Assembly (NCBI GenBank): GCA_963703555.1
Contig: CAVPEV010000047.1
Span: forward strand, 94,136 to 158,135
DNA length: 64,000 nucleotides
DNA from: CAVPEV01 sp963703555
GTDB lineage: Bacteria; Actinomycetota; Actinomycetes; Actinomycetales; Cellulomonadaceae
Reading direction: 5' to 3'
A program made the position numbers and the translations under genes. The notes below the pieces were generated by a model, which searched no databases, was not told where the DNA came from, and was given only the letters and a program-made list of their open reading frames with translations. The stretch's first letter is position 1. Each line of letters begins with the position of its first letter. Positions 43,236 to 51,779 of this stretch are shown in pieces.

Positions 43236-44213
43236 TTAGCGCTGAGCGGAATATTTCTGCTGCAGCGCTGCGTATTTGTTTGCCGCGAGCACGGCTCCTT
43301 CGGCGTGGGCCTGGGGGAGGTACCTGTAGGGAGGTCGACAAGGACCAACATCGGCGAGGCCGGCAGCGTTGAATCGAGCCTTTTCTAGTTGGATGTTGTA
43401 GATGGAGAACTCGTGGAAGTCGCCGTGCGGGAAGAGCGTCGAACCGACATCGCGCAATTCCAGCGTGATGCGGTGCGCGGTGTCGTCGTCGCCTGCCTGC
43501 ACGGCTTCTCTGAGCGCCACGAGGGGAGCCATGCCGCAGTTGCCACTGCCGCTCCACGTGGCCCGGGGCTTTCCGGGAGCCCAGCGATTGGCGAAGTACC
43601 AGTCACTATCGATTGGCATGAGAATGATGTTGTCCCCGACGGCTGCCAGGTCGGCCAGGTACTGCGGACCGATGGCGAGATACTTGGACGCAACGATATT
43701 CGGAATCGTGGCAAGCCGACCGTAGACTATTGGGGAGAGTTTTCCCTTAAATGCCTCTGGATTGTCATACGCGACGATCGGGGCGTCCGGCAGCGCTTCC
43801 GCGACGTCGCTGTAATATCCTACTATCGCGTCATCATCCATCTGCTGCCACATCGGCCGACCGAGGAATAGGCCTGTGAATCCCATGTCCATCAGCTGTC
43901 GTGATCGACGGATGGTGTCGCGTGTGTTGAGAGTGGTAGCTCCCCCAAACACGGGTATACGTCCGCCGATTGTTTCGACGACCGTCTGATTGAACGCGCG
44001 CCATTCCGGCTCGGTGAGAGTTGCCGCCTCACCGAAGGTGCCATTCGTCATGAGTGCGTCGACGTCGTCATCGACCAACATATTCACCAAGCGAGCGGTT
44101 TCGGCATAGTTGACCGAGTCCTCGCAGTCCCAGCGATCAGCATCGGCTGTAGCTGGCGTTGCGAGGATGTTGAATATCCCGTGAACATCATGGGCTGAGA
44201 ATGGCAGACTCAT
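43236..44213 (-). CDS. Hydratase-aldolase of aromatic degradation (NahE/PhdJ-like)
   Basis: A 325-residue class I aldolase of the dihydrodipicolinate synthase family. The blocks MTNGTFGEAATLT, FGGATTLNTRDTI, LFLGRPMWQQMDDDA, YDNPEAFKGKL and NIVASKYL match the branch that cleaves hydroxybenzylidene-pyruvate or carboxybenzal-pyruvate to an aromatic aldehyde and pyruvate. The Schiff-base Lys is in ASKYL, and the proton-relay Tyr is in AYDNPE. The ATG at 44213 has GGAGGG upstream. Downstream is the aromatic permease, so uptake and cleavage of an aromatic compound are linked. The rest of any pathway is absent. Confidence 0.85.
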   Translation of the reverse strand: MSLPFSAHDVHGIFNILATPATADADRWDCEDSVNYAETARLVNMLVDDDVDALMTNGTFGEAATLTEPEWRAFNQTVVETIGGRIPVFGGATTLNTRDTIRRSRQLMDMGFTGLFLGRPMWQQMDDDAIVGYYSDVAEALPDAPIVAYDNPEAFKGKLSPIVYGRLATIPNIVASKYLAIGPQYLADLAAVGDNIILMPIDSDWYFANRWAPGKPRATWSGSGNCGMAPLVALREAVQAGDDDTAHRITLELRDVGSTLFPHGDFHEFSIYNIQLEKARFNAAGLADVGPCRPPYRYLPQAHAEGAVLAANKYAALQQKYSAQR

Positions 44214-44321
44214 CAGTACCCTCCAGGTACTCTGTCGGGCCGCATCGCGGCAAGATCGCTTGTGCTGTGCCGGTCGGATTATGTCGCTGAATCGCGCTCC
44301 GGCGACTGTCGGATACAAGGA

Positions 44322-44990
44322 TCACCTGGGTCCGGGCGTCCTGGAATCTACGAGCTGTCTTCGCCGACAGCCGTTCGTGCTGTTGTTGATGTTGCCGCTG
44401 CGGGACGGCGGCGTCTTGCGCTGCCGGTGCAGTTCTCGCGGATCGAGTTGGTGGCTCGGAGCAGGCCGCGGTGCGCGCGGACTGGGGTGGCGTGCCAGGT
44501 CGTGGTGCGCTCCTGGGTCACCGCGACCGGGACCACGGCCGCAGGCAACGGCCGGAGGCAACGGCCACAGTCGCTCGGCGGCGAACATCACCTTCGCGGT
44601 CGTCTTCCCCGTCTCCGTCTGCCGGGGCCGGTCATCCTGTCCCCTGGCGAACGCCTCGAAGCCGGCTTGCGCCTGCTCGGCAGTGAACTCGTCCGGGACG
44701 GTGCGCCACCAGCGCTGGGCGGCGGTGTGGCTGTTCTTCTCGACCACCCCCTTCCGGTTCCCCGAGCGGGGTCGGCACGCGATGACAGTCACAGCGTGGT
44801 GCTTAGCGAACGCGGCGGACATCGGCGTCAGATCGCTGGTGCCCTGCTTGAGGACCGTGGTATCCGGTCGAACCGCCAGTCGCGGGTGAGCCCGCCCAGC
44901 AACGCCAGCAGGATCGTCATCGCGGCCAGCAGATGCGGCAGGTCCATCGACGGGAGACAGCACGCCCCGCCAGACGCCGTCGACACCCTT
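44322..44990 (-). pseudogene. Frameshifted transposase remnant (Mu/IS21-like, rve fold)
   Basis: Read leftward, one frame gives LGGLTRDWRFDR. A second gives LTPMSAAFAKHHAVTV, then CRPRSGNRKGVVEK and AAQRWWRTVPDEFT, and a third gives VTQERTTTWHATPV. These are consecutive blocks of an integrase-type transposase now split over three frames, with frameshifts near 44845 and 44550. Neither end is complete. No catalytic set can be assembled. Confidence 0.6.
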
Positions 44991-45003
44991 CGCAGACCTC
45001 GAG

Positions 45004-45948
45004 GTGATCCGCACCGACGCGGGCATGCCGACCACAAGGTGCTGCGCGCTGACCGGCATGCCCGAGCGGGCCCAGCGTCGACACCAGGCCCGCAGCCGCA
45101 CCGGTGCCCCGGTCAAGGGCCCGTGGCCGCGTCCGGCCAGGGGGCGGGTCCGCGACGCTGCCCGCCGTCACGCGCTAGCCCACCCGGCGTGGGGTCACCG
45201 CAAGGTCTGGGCGATGTGCCGCCACGACGGTCACCACATGTCCCAGGCCACCGTGCTGCGTCTGCTGCGCGACGAGGGTCTGCTGCTGGAGGCGAACTAC
45301 CAGCGTGAACGACGCCAGCACGCCGCCCGGCGCAAGGCCGCGTTCGCCACCGACCCGACCGGCCCGGACCAGACCTGGCTGCTGGACTTCTCCGAGTTCG
45401 AGACCACCGGCGGGACGTGGCGCCTGGCCGGGTGCCGGGAGTACTGGTCGAAGTACGAGCACCCCTGGCACACCGCCCCGACCGCCAGCCAGTACGACGC
45501 GATCGCCGCGGTCGAGCTGGCGCTGGCGGGCCACGAGGCCACGTTCGGTCGGCCCCTGGTCGCCACGTGCACCACCGACGGCGAGGGCAACATCGTCCCT
45601 GCGGTCACGCTCGTCACCGACAACGGCGGCCCGTTCCACTCGTTCCGGTTCGAGGCGTTCATCGCCACCCACCCCGAGCTGCGCCACGTCCGGACCCGGG
45701 TCCGCACCCCCGGCTAGAACGGCTCACGCGAACACGGCTTCGAGTCCCCGAAGTACGAACGGCTGTTCCTGGAGGAGATCGACGACGCCCTGGACCTGGT
45801 CGCCCACGCCGAGGCCTACCGGATCGAGTACAACACCGTTCGCCCCCACGAAGCCATCGCCTGGAACCGTCCCCGCGACGTCCACCTCGGCCTCGCCGAC
45901 CCCCGCACCCCCAACTTTCCCGAGACCCAAAACCTGCCATCTACTTGA
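45004..45948 (+). pseudogene. Integrase-type (IS3-like) transposase with an amber stop
   Basis: The frame reads AHPAWGHRKVWAM, LRLLRDEGLLLEANYQ, TWLLDFSEFETT, TLVTDNGGPF and then TPG. An in-frame TAG at 45715-45717 stands where relatives have Gln (PGQNGSRE), so one C-to-T change explains the break. After it the frame continues with HGFESPKYERLFLEEI and YNTVRPHEAI to TGA at 45946-45948. All three DDE blocks are thus present, but the product is cut before the last. The true N-terminus is missing or eroded at the left edge. Confidence 0.8.
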
Positions 45949-46027
45949 CGCGGGACATCCTGAGGTGAGCGATTGATTCCGGACCAGGGACCCAGGGCCA
46001 GAATCGGGCCGGAAGGGAAGGGAAGGC

Positions 46028-46322
46028 ATGATTGTGCGATCAGCGCACAGTAAGTATTCGCCGGAGTTCAGGTCGGCTGCGGTCCGGTCGGTGATCGAGA
46101 CGTCACGCCCCGTCGCGGGCGTCGCCCGCGAACTCGGGATTGTTTCCCAGACGTTGGGAACTGGGCGAACGAGTACCGGCGCGAGCACAGGGACGATGAG
46201 CCGGGGATCAGCGGGTCCGAGCGCGACGAGCTCGCCCGGCTGCGCACAGAGGTCCGGGACCTCAAGATGGAGCAGGAGTTCCTAAAAGAGCGGCGGACTT
46301 CTTCGCCAAGGAGTACCGGTGA
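46028..46322 (+). pseudogene. IS3 orfA, frameshifted
   Basis: The N-terminal helix-turn-helix is intact (KYSPEFRSAAVRSVIE, then VAGVARELGIVSQTLG). One frameshift near 46155-46165 moves the rest (NWANEYRREHRDD, RLRTEVRDLKMEQEFLK) to another frame. The A-run after TTCCT is one A short of the AAAAAG usually seen at the programmed slip site. The ancestral stop is TGA at 46320-46322, overlapping the orfB start. Without OrfA no OrfAB fusion transposase can be made. Confidence 0.8.
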
Positions 46323-47221
46323 GCGTGAAGTACGCGTTCATCGCGGGCGAGGAAGGCAATTACCCGGTGCGCACGATGTGCACCGGGGCCCAGGTGTCAG
46401 GCTCGGGGTTCTACGAGTGGAAGGACAGGGCGCCTTCGGCCACGGCCCTGTGGCGGGCCGAGTTGGGCGAGACCATCACTTGGGCGAGACCATCACCTAC
46501 CTGTTCGCCGACTCCGACGGCACGTACGGCTACCGGCGCCTGCCCGCGGCCCTGGCGCGGGCGGGCCGGCACTGCGGACCCGCACACGGTCCGCTCGATC
46601 ATGGCGCAGCGGGGTCTGGTGGCCTGCCAGCTGCGTCGGCGAGACCCGCGCACCACCGTGGCCTGCGACGCCGGGGACACCCCGGACCTGCTGGCTCGGG
46701 ACTTCACCGCCAGCGCCCCCGGGCACAAGCTCGTCGGGGACATCACCTACATCGACACCTGGGACGGGTGGGTCTACCTTGCCACCGTCCTGGACTGCTT
46801 CTCCACGAAGGTCGTCGGATACGCCCTGGCCGAGCACATGCGCACCGAACTGGTGACCGCTGGACTGGGCATGGCCGCCACGAACGGGCACACCCGAGAA
46901 GGCATCACCATCTTTCACAGCGACCGCGGCACCCAATACACTTCCCAGGAATTCGCCGACTGCACCGCGAGCTTGGGAATCACCCGTTCGGTCGGTCGTA
47001 CCGGCATCTGCTACGACACCGCGTGGGCCGAGTCCTTCAACGCGACCCTGAAAGTCGAGCGCGTCCACAGGAACGCCTACCCCAGCCGCGACCATGTGGT
47101 CGCGGACGTCACCCGATACATCGAACTGCGCTACAACCAGAAGCGTCTCCACTCAGCGCTCGGCTACCGCACACCGAACGAAGTGGAGGCCGCCTGGCAC
47201 CAGGAACGAATCGCCGCGTAA
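46319..47221 (+). pseudogene. IS3 orfB with a 17-base duplication and a compensating insertion
   Basis: A continuous 300-codon frame with all catalytic blocks: GDITYIDTWDGWVYLA, FHSDRGTQYTS and WAESFNATLKVE. However, a perfect 17-base tandem duplication (46463-46479 and 46480-46496) throws the frame off, and one extra base near 46572-46582 restores it. About 35 residues between (starting WARPSPTC) are out-of-frame sequence; the correct residues (YLFADSDGTYGYRRL) are in the next frame. The catalytic core after residue 90 is intact, but the altered stretch probably spoils folding. Confidence 0.75.
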
Positions 47222-47248
47222 GGACCAACAAGCATTGGTCCGGAATCA

Positions 47249-47460
47249 GTAATGCAGCCCAGGGCGACCAGTGCCGGGTCAGACCCTCGTTGACCGCCGC
47301 CGCCAACCGCGCACCCGACTCGACCTTCCGCTCCTTGGGCCCGGCCCGCTGCACATCGGTCCGCTCCCGCGCCGAATGCGCCCGACAGCCACGCCACCCA
47401 CCATGACGGGCGATCTGTCGGTTCACCACCCAGTAACGCCGACCCAGCCGTGCCCCGATC
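47249..47460 (-). pseudogene. N-terminal remnant of an IS30-type transposase
   Basis: Read leftward the frame gives GARLGRRYWVVNRQIARHGGW, then RAHSARERTDVQRAGPKERKVES and LTRHWSP, blocks from the start of IS30-type transposases. It stops where the IS3 element begins at 47248, so the IS3 element probably inserted into it or a deletion joined them. From 47461 to the PucR stop at 47607 I see nothing reliable. Confidence 0.55.
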
Positions 47461-47606
47461 ACCCGACCAGACTCACCCACCACGACTCGCCGACAGATCC
47501 CTCCCGCTCCACCGCCGACAACACCACACCACGAGCCGCACACCCCACCTCCAAAGCAGCAGAACATACCGGTAGTGACGCACTCACCCCCTTACGCCGC
47601 CACCCC

Positions 47607-48866
47607 TCACCAGGCCTGGGGCGGTTCGCCGAGAATGTCCACCGCGCGCAACGCATTCTGGAGCGCCACTTGGCTGTGGGAGATGTCCCGGCCGAGCATC
47701 TCTTCAACACGTCTCATCCGGTAGCTGACGGTGTTCTTGGCAACATGCAGGCGGGCGGCGCTTTCGGTGGTACTCCGATTGGCCTCCAAGTAGGCCAGAA
47801 CGGTGGCCCGCAGGTCGGCTTCGTACGTACCGAACCCGGCAAGCGGTCCCAGCTGCCCAACAACGAATCGCCGCAACCGTTCCGGGCGAGCGGCCATTTC
47901 CGCAATCATTCCGATGTCGCCGTACGCAAGGCTTTTGCCAAGATTGCGCCATTCCACGATGGAGACCAGGGACTGCACGGCTTCCGCCTCGCGGAAACTT
48001 GCCAGGAAACCGCCGACGCCCTCCCCAGGCATGCCGACGGCCACCGTACATCCGGAGCAGCCGGGTGGGGGCTGGGAGACAGTCTTGATGGACGCGCTTA
48101 CTGTCCCCCATGCCCACAGCAGATTCGGTGCCAGCAGGGCGTGGACCGTTGTGGTGCATCCCAAACCACGCAGGGTGCCGAGCGCCGCGGAAGCGAGCTT
48201 CTTCGGCTCCGACGTGGGGGAAAAGGCGATGAGGGCGACGTGATTGCGGTCCAAGCGGTATCCCGTGTACCGTTCGAAGTCGGCCGGTTCAACGGTGCCG
48301 CCCAACATCCCGCGGACGTATCCGACACGTGCCGCCTCGCCCGTTGCCTTCCAAGAAGTCAAGGCCTGCGTGTAGCCGTTGCCGAATCGGGCACCGAAGG
48401 TGTCCCAAAGATCGAAGATGGCTGCTTCGATCGCGGCCATGATTTCCGATCGCATTTCTACGGGGACTACGCGCAAGCCGTCGTACAGGGCGCGGGTGAA
48501 GTGGCCCTGATGGAGGTGCAGCATGCGCAGCACCTGGTCAAGGCTGATGCCTCGGTGCACCAGTTCGGCAGTTAGGCTCGCATCCTCAGCGTCGACGCGA
48601 ATCTCCGCGTGCAGCCCGCATAAGACCAACAGGGAACGAACATCGAGCCACTCCAGCCAAGTGCGTAGCCGGGAAGCAGCGATCCCAAAATCCGGCTCCC
48701 GGCTTTCGAGTTGCTCCGAGGACTGCTCGGCGAGGTCAGCAAGCCAAGCCTCTGGCCCGGCGCCAAGCATGGTCACCAGCTCAGAGCGCGCCCGCGTCGA
48801 AATCAGCGTGCGTCCCGAGGTCGATGTGCCGAACCCTCGTACCCATTGTGCGAGCCCTGGAATCAT
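47607..48866 (-). CDS. PucR/CdaR-type helix-turn-helix activator
   Basis: A 419-residue regulator. The C-terminal PucR-type helix-turn-helix is visible in VLAYLEANRSTTESAARLHVAKNTVSYRMRRVEEMLGRD, given here as one region at residues about 358-396. A GGDEF-like middle domain of the CdaR kind lies before it. PucR-type proteins often switch on catabolic genes, including those for aromatic acids. It lies on the same island as the aromatic permease and hydratase-aldolase and has similar base use, so it may once have controlled them. The ATG at 48866 is preceded by GAGAGGAG. Confidence 0.85.
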   Translation of the reverse strand: MIPGLAQWVRGFGTSTSGRTLISTRARSELVTMLGAGPEAWLADLAEQSSEQLESREPDFGIAASRLRTWLEWLDVRSLLVLCGLHAEIRVDAEDASLTAELVHRGISLDQVLRMLHLHQGHFTRALYDGLRVVPVEMRSEIMAAIEAAIFDLWDTFGARFGNGYTQALTSWKATGEAARVGYVRGMLGGTVEPADFERYTGYRLDRNHVALIAFSPTSEPKKLASAALGTLRGLGCTTTVHALLAPNLLWAWGTVSASIKTVSQPPPGCSGCTVAVGMPGEGVGGFLASFREAEAVQSLVSIVEWRNLGKSLAYGDIGMIAEMAARPERLRRFVVGQLGPLAGFGTYEADLRATVLAYLEANRSTTESAARLHVAKNTVSYRMRRVEEMLGRDISHSQVALQNALRAVDILGEPPQAW

Positions 48867-48889
48867 GTTAGTACTCCTCTCAGCGTTGA

Positions 48890-49231
48890 GGGGTCAGGGG
48901 TCCAGCACCGGGGTGGTGCTGGTTGTGCGCTATGTAGGTGCAAGAACAGGTCGGGAACGTCCGGGACGTGCGTCGGCTGGTCGAGGAAGAAGGCGATCGC
49001 GCCGGGCACCGACACCTTGCCACGGCTCGGTCGTACGCCCGGCAGCGACAAGGCATGGTCGCACAACCGGTCCTGCAGATCGGCCGGGGCCTTCTGATTG
49101 AGTTGCGTGTGCTGCGCGGACAACGTGGTACGGGAGCCATCCCCGGCCGGGGTGGAAGTTCGTGAAGGCGGCGGATCGCGCTGCCGTCGAAGCGCGCGGG
49201 AGCCGCCGCTAGCCACGTCATGACCGCTCAT
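48890..49231 (-). pseudogene. Fragment resembling the start of a DUF5519 (luciferase-domain) protein
   Basis: Read leftward from ATG 49231 the frame gives LSAQHTQLNQKAPADLQDRL, then LSLPGVRPSRGKVSVPGA and IAFFLDQPTHVPDVPDLFLH. The order and spacing recall the first third of DUF5519 proteins (HTQLxQxAP...VSVPGAxAF). It then runs into the PucR upstream region and stops without the remaining domain. The identification is by eye only. The stretch otherwise holds no other gene. Confidence 0.3.
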
Positions 49232-49299
49232 GGCCTTCCCGGACAGTGGGTGTTGCCGGGGCGCGCGGATGGATCCGAGCCACCTGGGGACCGGCGTCC

Positions 49300-50258
49300 A
49301 GCAGCCGGCCAGCGCCGCGGACTCGGTGGTGGCGACCATCCAGCCGACGGTGTAACGGGAGAAGATGTCGATGACGGAGTACAGGTAGTAGTAGGTCCAC
49401 TTCGCCGGGCCGGCCAGCTTGGTGATGTCCCAGCACCATACCCGGTTCGGGGCGTCGGCGACCAGCTCGGGCTTGACCCGCGCCGGGTGGGTGGCCTGGC
49501 GGCGCCGCTCGCGGACCTCGCCGCGGCGGCGGAGCAGGCGGTACATCGTCGAGCACCGAGCTCAGGTAGGTGCCCTCGTCGAGCAGGATGGCGTGGATCT
49601 CGGCCGGGGCCATGTCCACGAACCGCTGCGAGCGAGCACGCGAGCACCTGCGCTTCCTCCGCCTCGTCAGGGCCCGCGGCTGGCGAGCCGGCTCCCGGGC
49701 CGCGGGCGCGGTGGCGGGGCTCTTGCGGTGGCGCCGGTAGTGGGTCGCCCGGGACCGTCCCACAGCCTCGCAGGCGGCCCGGACGCCCACCAGGGGCGTC
49801 AGCTCGGTGATCGTCTCGTCGATCACTCGCTCGTCGCTCTTCGTCGCGCTGTCGGTCGAGAGCTGGTCCAACAGCGCCGAGAGTTTTCCCTGGATCTCGA
49901 TGACCTTCCGGGCCTTGTCCAGCTCGCCGGTCAGCCGCTCGTTCTCCCGGCGCAGCCGGGCGGTCTCCTTGTGCTCCGCGCTGGCCGGCGCCGCCCCCGC
50001 CGGCCGGGCCAGCGCCTGCAGGCCGCCGCGGTCGCGCTGCTCACGCCAGACACTGATCAGCGAGGTGTACAAACCCTCCCGGCGCAACAGGGCGCCCTTG
50101 GCCTGCCGGTCACACGCCTCGTACTCGACGAGCACGTCGCGCTTGTACTTCGCCGTATACGTGCGCCGCCCCGCCTTCCGGGGCACCTGCGGGTCCGGCA
50201 CGTCCTGCATGAACCCAGCCTGCCCCGGCTGGGCCGGCGCCGTCACCGTCGTACTCAT
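49300..50258 (-). pseudogene. IS3-family transposase, copy 1: fused, frameshifted and truncated
   Basis: Read leftward from ATG 50258: RRTYTAKYKRDVLVEYEACD, GLYTSLISVWREQRDRG, a leucine-zipper-like ARLRRENERLTGELDKARK, then orfB starting VIDETITELTPLVGV. A one-base insertion has fused orfA and orfB in frame at SDERVIDE. Further frameshifts occur near 49640 and 49560. The last block is VWCWDITKLAGPAKWTYYY with the first catalytic Asp; the sequence breaks off near 49300. The right terminal repeat (GGTTGACACAGAGGG at 50322-50336) abuts the IS982-type gene. Confidence 0.8.
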
Positions 50259-50336
50259 CTGCGAAACCACCTCCCGCCCCTCTACGACACTTGGCCCGGA
50301 CCATCCGGGTGTCTCACTCCAGGTTGACACAGAGGG

Positions 50337-50927
50337 ATGCTCGGGTTCGTCTCTGAACGGCGCTGGCTGCGTTACGCCCACGCGCACCTGGCGGCGATGT
50401 TCCCCGACCTGCCTGGCCACAGCGGCTACAACAAGCGGCTGCGTGGGCTCACCGGCACCATGACCTGGGTGCTGCACCACCTGGCGGCCCAGACCACGGT
50501 CCGGACCGGCGAGGTGTGGGTGGCCGACTCCACCCCCGTCGAGTGCGGACGCTCCCGAGCAACGACCCAGCGATCGGACCTGGCCGGCTACGCCGAGTAC
50601 GGCTACTGCGCCTCCCACCCGCGGTACTTCTGGGGACTGCGCCTGCACCTGCTGTGCACCCTGCACGGTCTGCCCGTCGCCTTCGCCCTGACCGGGGCGA
50701 AGAGCGACGAACGCCTCGTCCTCCTCGACATCCTGGCTGCCACTGCCCTGCCCGACGGGCACCACACCCTGATCGCGGACAAGAACCACTACGGGCGCAC
50801 CTTCCAGACCGAGCTGGACAACTCGGGCGTCACCTTGCTGCGCCGAGCACGCAACGGGGCGGCCGAACGAGCCGGGGCGCGATTCTTCAAACCCCTGCGC
50901 CAGATCAGCGAGCCGGTCAACGACACC
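50337..50927 (+). pseudogene. IS982-type transposase, 5' part (both ends lost)
   Basis: The frame gives ERRWLRYAHAHLAAMFPDLP, VWVADSTPVECGRSR, YGYCASHPRYFWGLRLHLLC and FALTGAKSDERLVLLDI, blocks of an IS982-type DDE transposase. About 45 N-terminal residues are missing because IS3 copy 1 ends at 50336. The gene breaks at the Thr codon 50925-50927 and resumes in the same frame at 53910: joining the two gives VNDT-AKGQLDLE, an uninterrupted match. The 2982 bases between are an inserted nest of elements. Confidence 0.85.
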
Positions 50928-51007
50928 CGCAACCCTCTGTGTCAGCCTTGGGAGAGCCACTCGGATAGTCCGGTTCGGTGGCGTGAGGGCGGGGAGGAGT
51001 TCCCCTG

Positions 51008-51439
51008 ATGAGTACGATTGTGGCGGTCGCGAGCGGTGCGGTGCAGGCTGGGTCGATGGACGTGCCGGACCTGCAGGTCGCGGAGCGGGCGACGCGGCGG
51101 ACGTATGCGGCGAAGTACAAGTGTGATGTTCTGGCGGAGTAGGACGCCTGTGACCGGGCGGGTAGGGGCGCGCTGCTGCGTCGCGAGGGCCTTTACACGT
51201 CGCTGGTCACGGCATGGCGGGAGCAACGCGATCGGGGCGCGTTGGAGGCCCTCGCCCGCCCGGCCGGCGCCCCGCTGGCGTCGGCTGCGGAGCGGGAAGC
51301 CGCCCGGTTGCGGAAGGAAGTCGCCCGTCTCTCCGGCGAGCTCGCGACGGCGAGGCAGGTGATCGACATCCAGGGAAAACTCTCGGCGCTGTTGGAGCAG
51401 TTCTCGACCGACAGCGCCAGCACGAAGCCCGAGCGATGA
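51008..51439 (+). pseudogene. IS3 copy 2 orfA with a nonsense codon
   Basis: The frame from ATG 51008 reads RRTYAAKYKCDVLAE, then a TAG at 51140-51142 where copy 1 has Tyr (VEYEACD), and continues GLYTSLVTAWREQRDRG and ARLRKEVARLSGELATARQ to TGA 51437-51439. The stop overlaps the orfB ATG (51436). The single nonsense codon removes most of OrfA. Confidence 0.85.
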
Positions 51440-51779
51440 TCGACGAGACGATCACCGAGTTGACCCCGCTGGTCGGTGTCCGCGCTGCCTGTCTGGCCGT
51501 GGGCCGGCCACGAGCGACGCACTACCGGCACCACCGCAAGTCGCCGGCCCCGGCCCGGCCACCGCGTGCTGAGCCGGCCCGCCAGCCGCGCGCCCTCACC
51601 CCTGACGAGGAAGCGCAGGTGCTGGGGGTGCTGCATTCGGAACGGTTCGTGGACATGGCCCCGGCTGAGATCCACGCGGTCCTGCTGGATGAGGGCACCT
51701 ACCTCTGCTCGGTCTCGAGCATGTATCGGCTGCTGCGCCGACACGGGCAGGTCGCCGAACGCCGCCGGCAAGCGACCAA

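Larger units (their letters stand above)
45974..47248 (+). mobile_element. IS3-family insertion sequence with perfect 13-base ends
   Basis: Terminal inverted repeats TGATTCCGGACCA (45974-45986) and TGGTCCGGAATCA (47236-47248) are exact complements and begin with TG and end with CA as in IS3 elements. The element is 1275 bases long and holds orfA and orfB. No target-site duplication is visible at the ends (GAT on the left, GTA on the right). On its right side it abuts a broken IS30-type gene. Confidence 0.9.
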
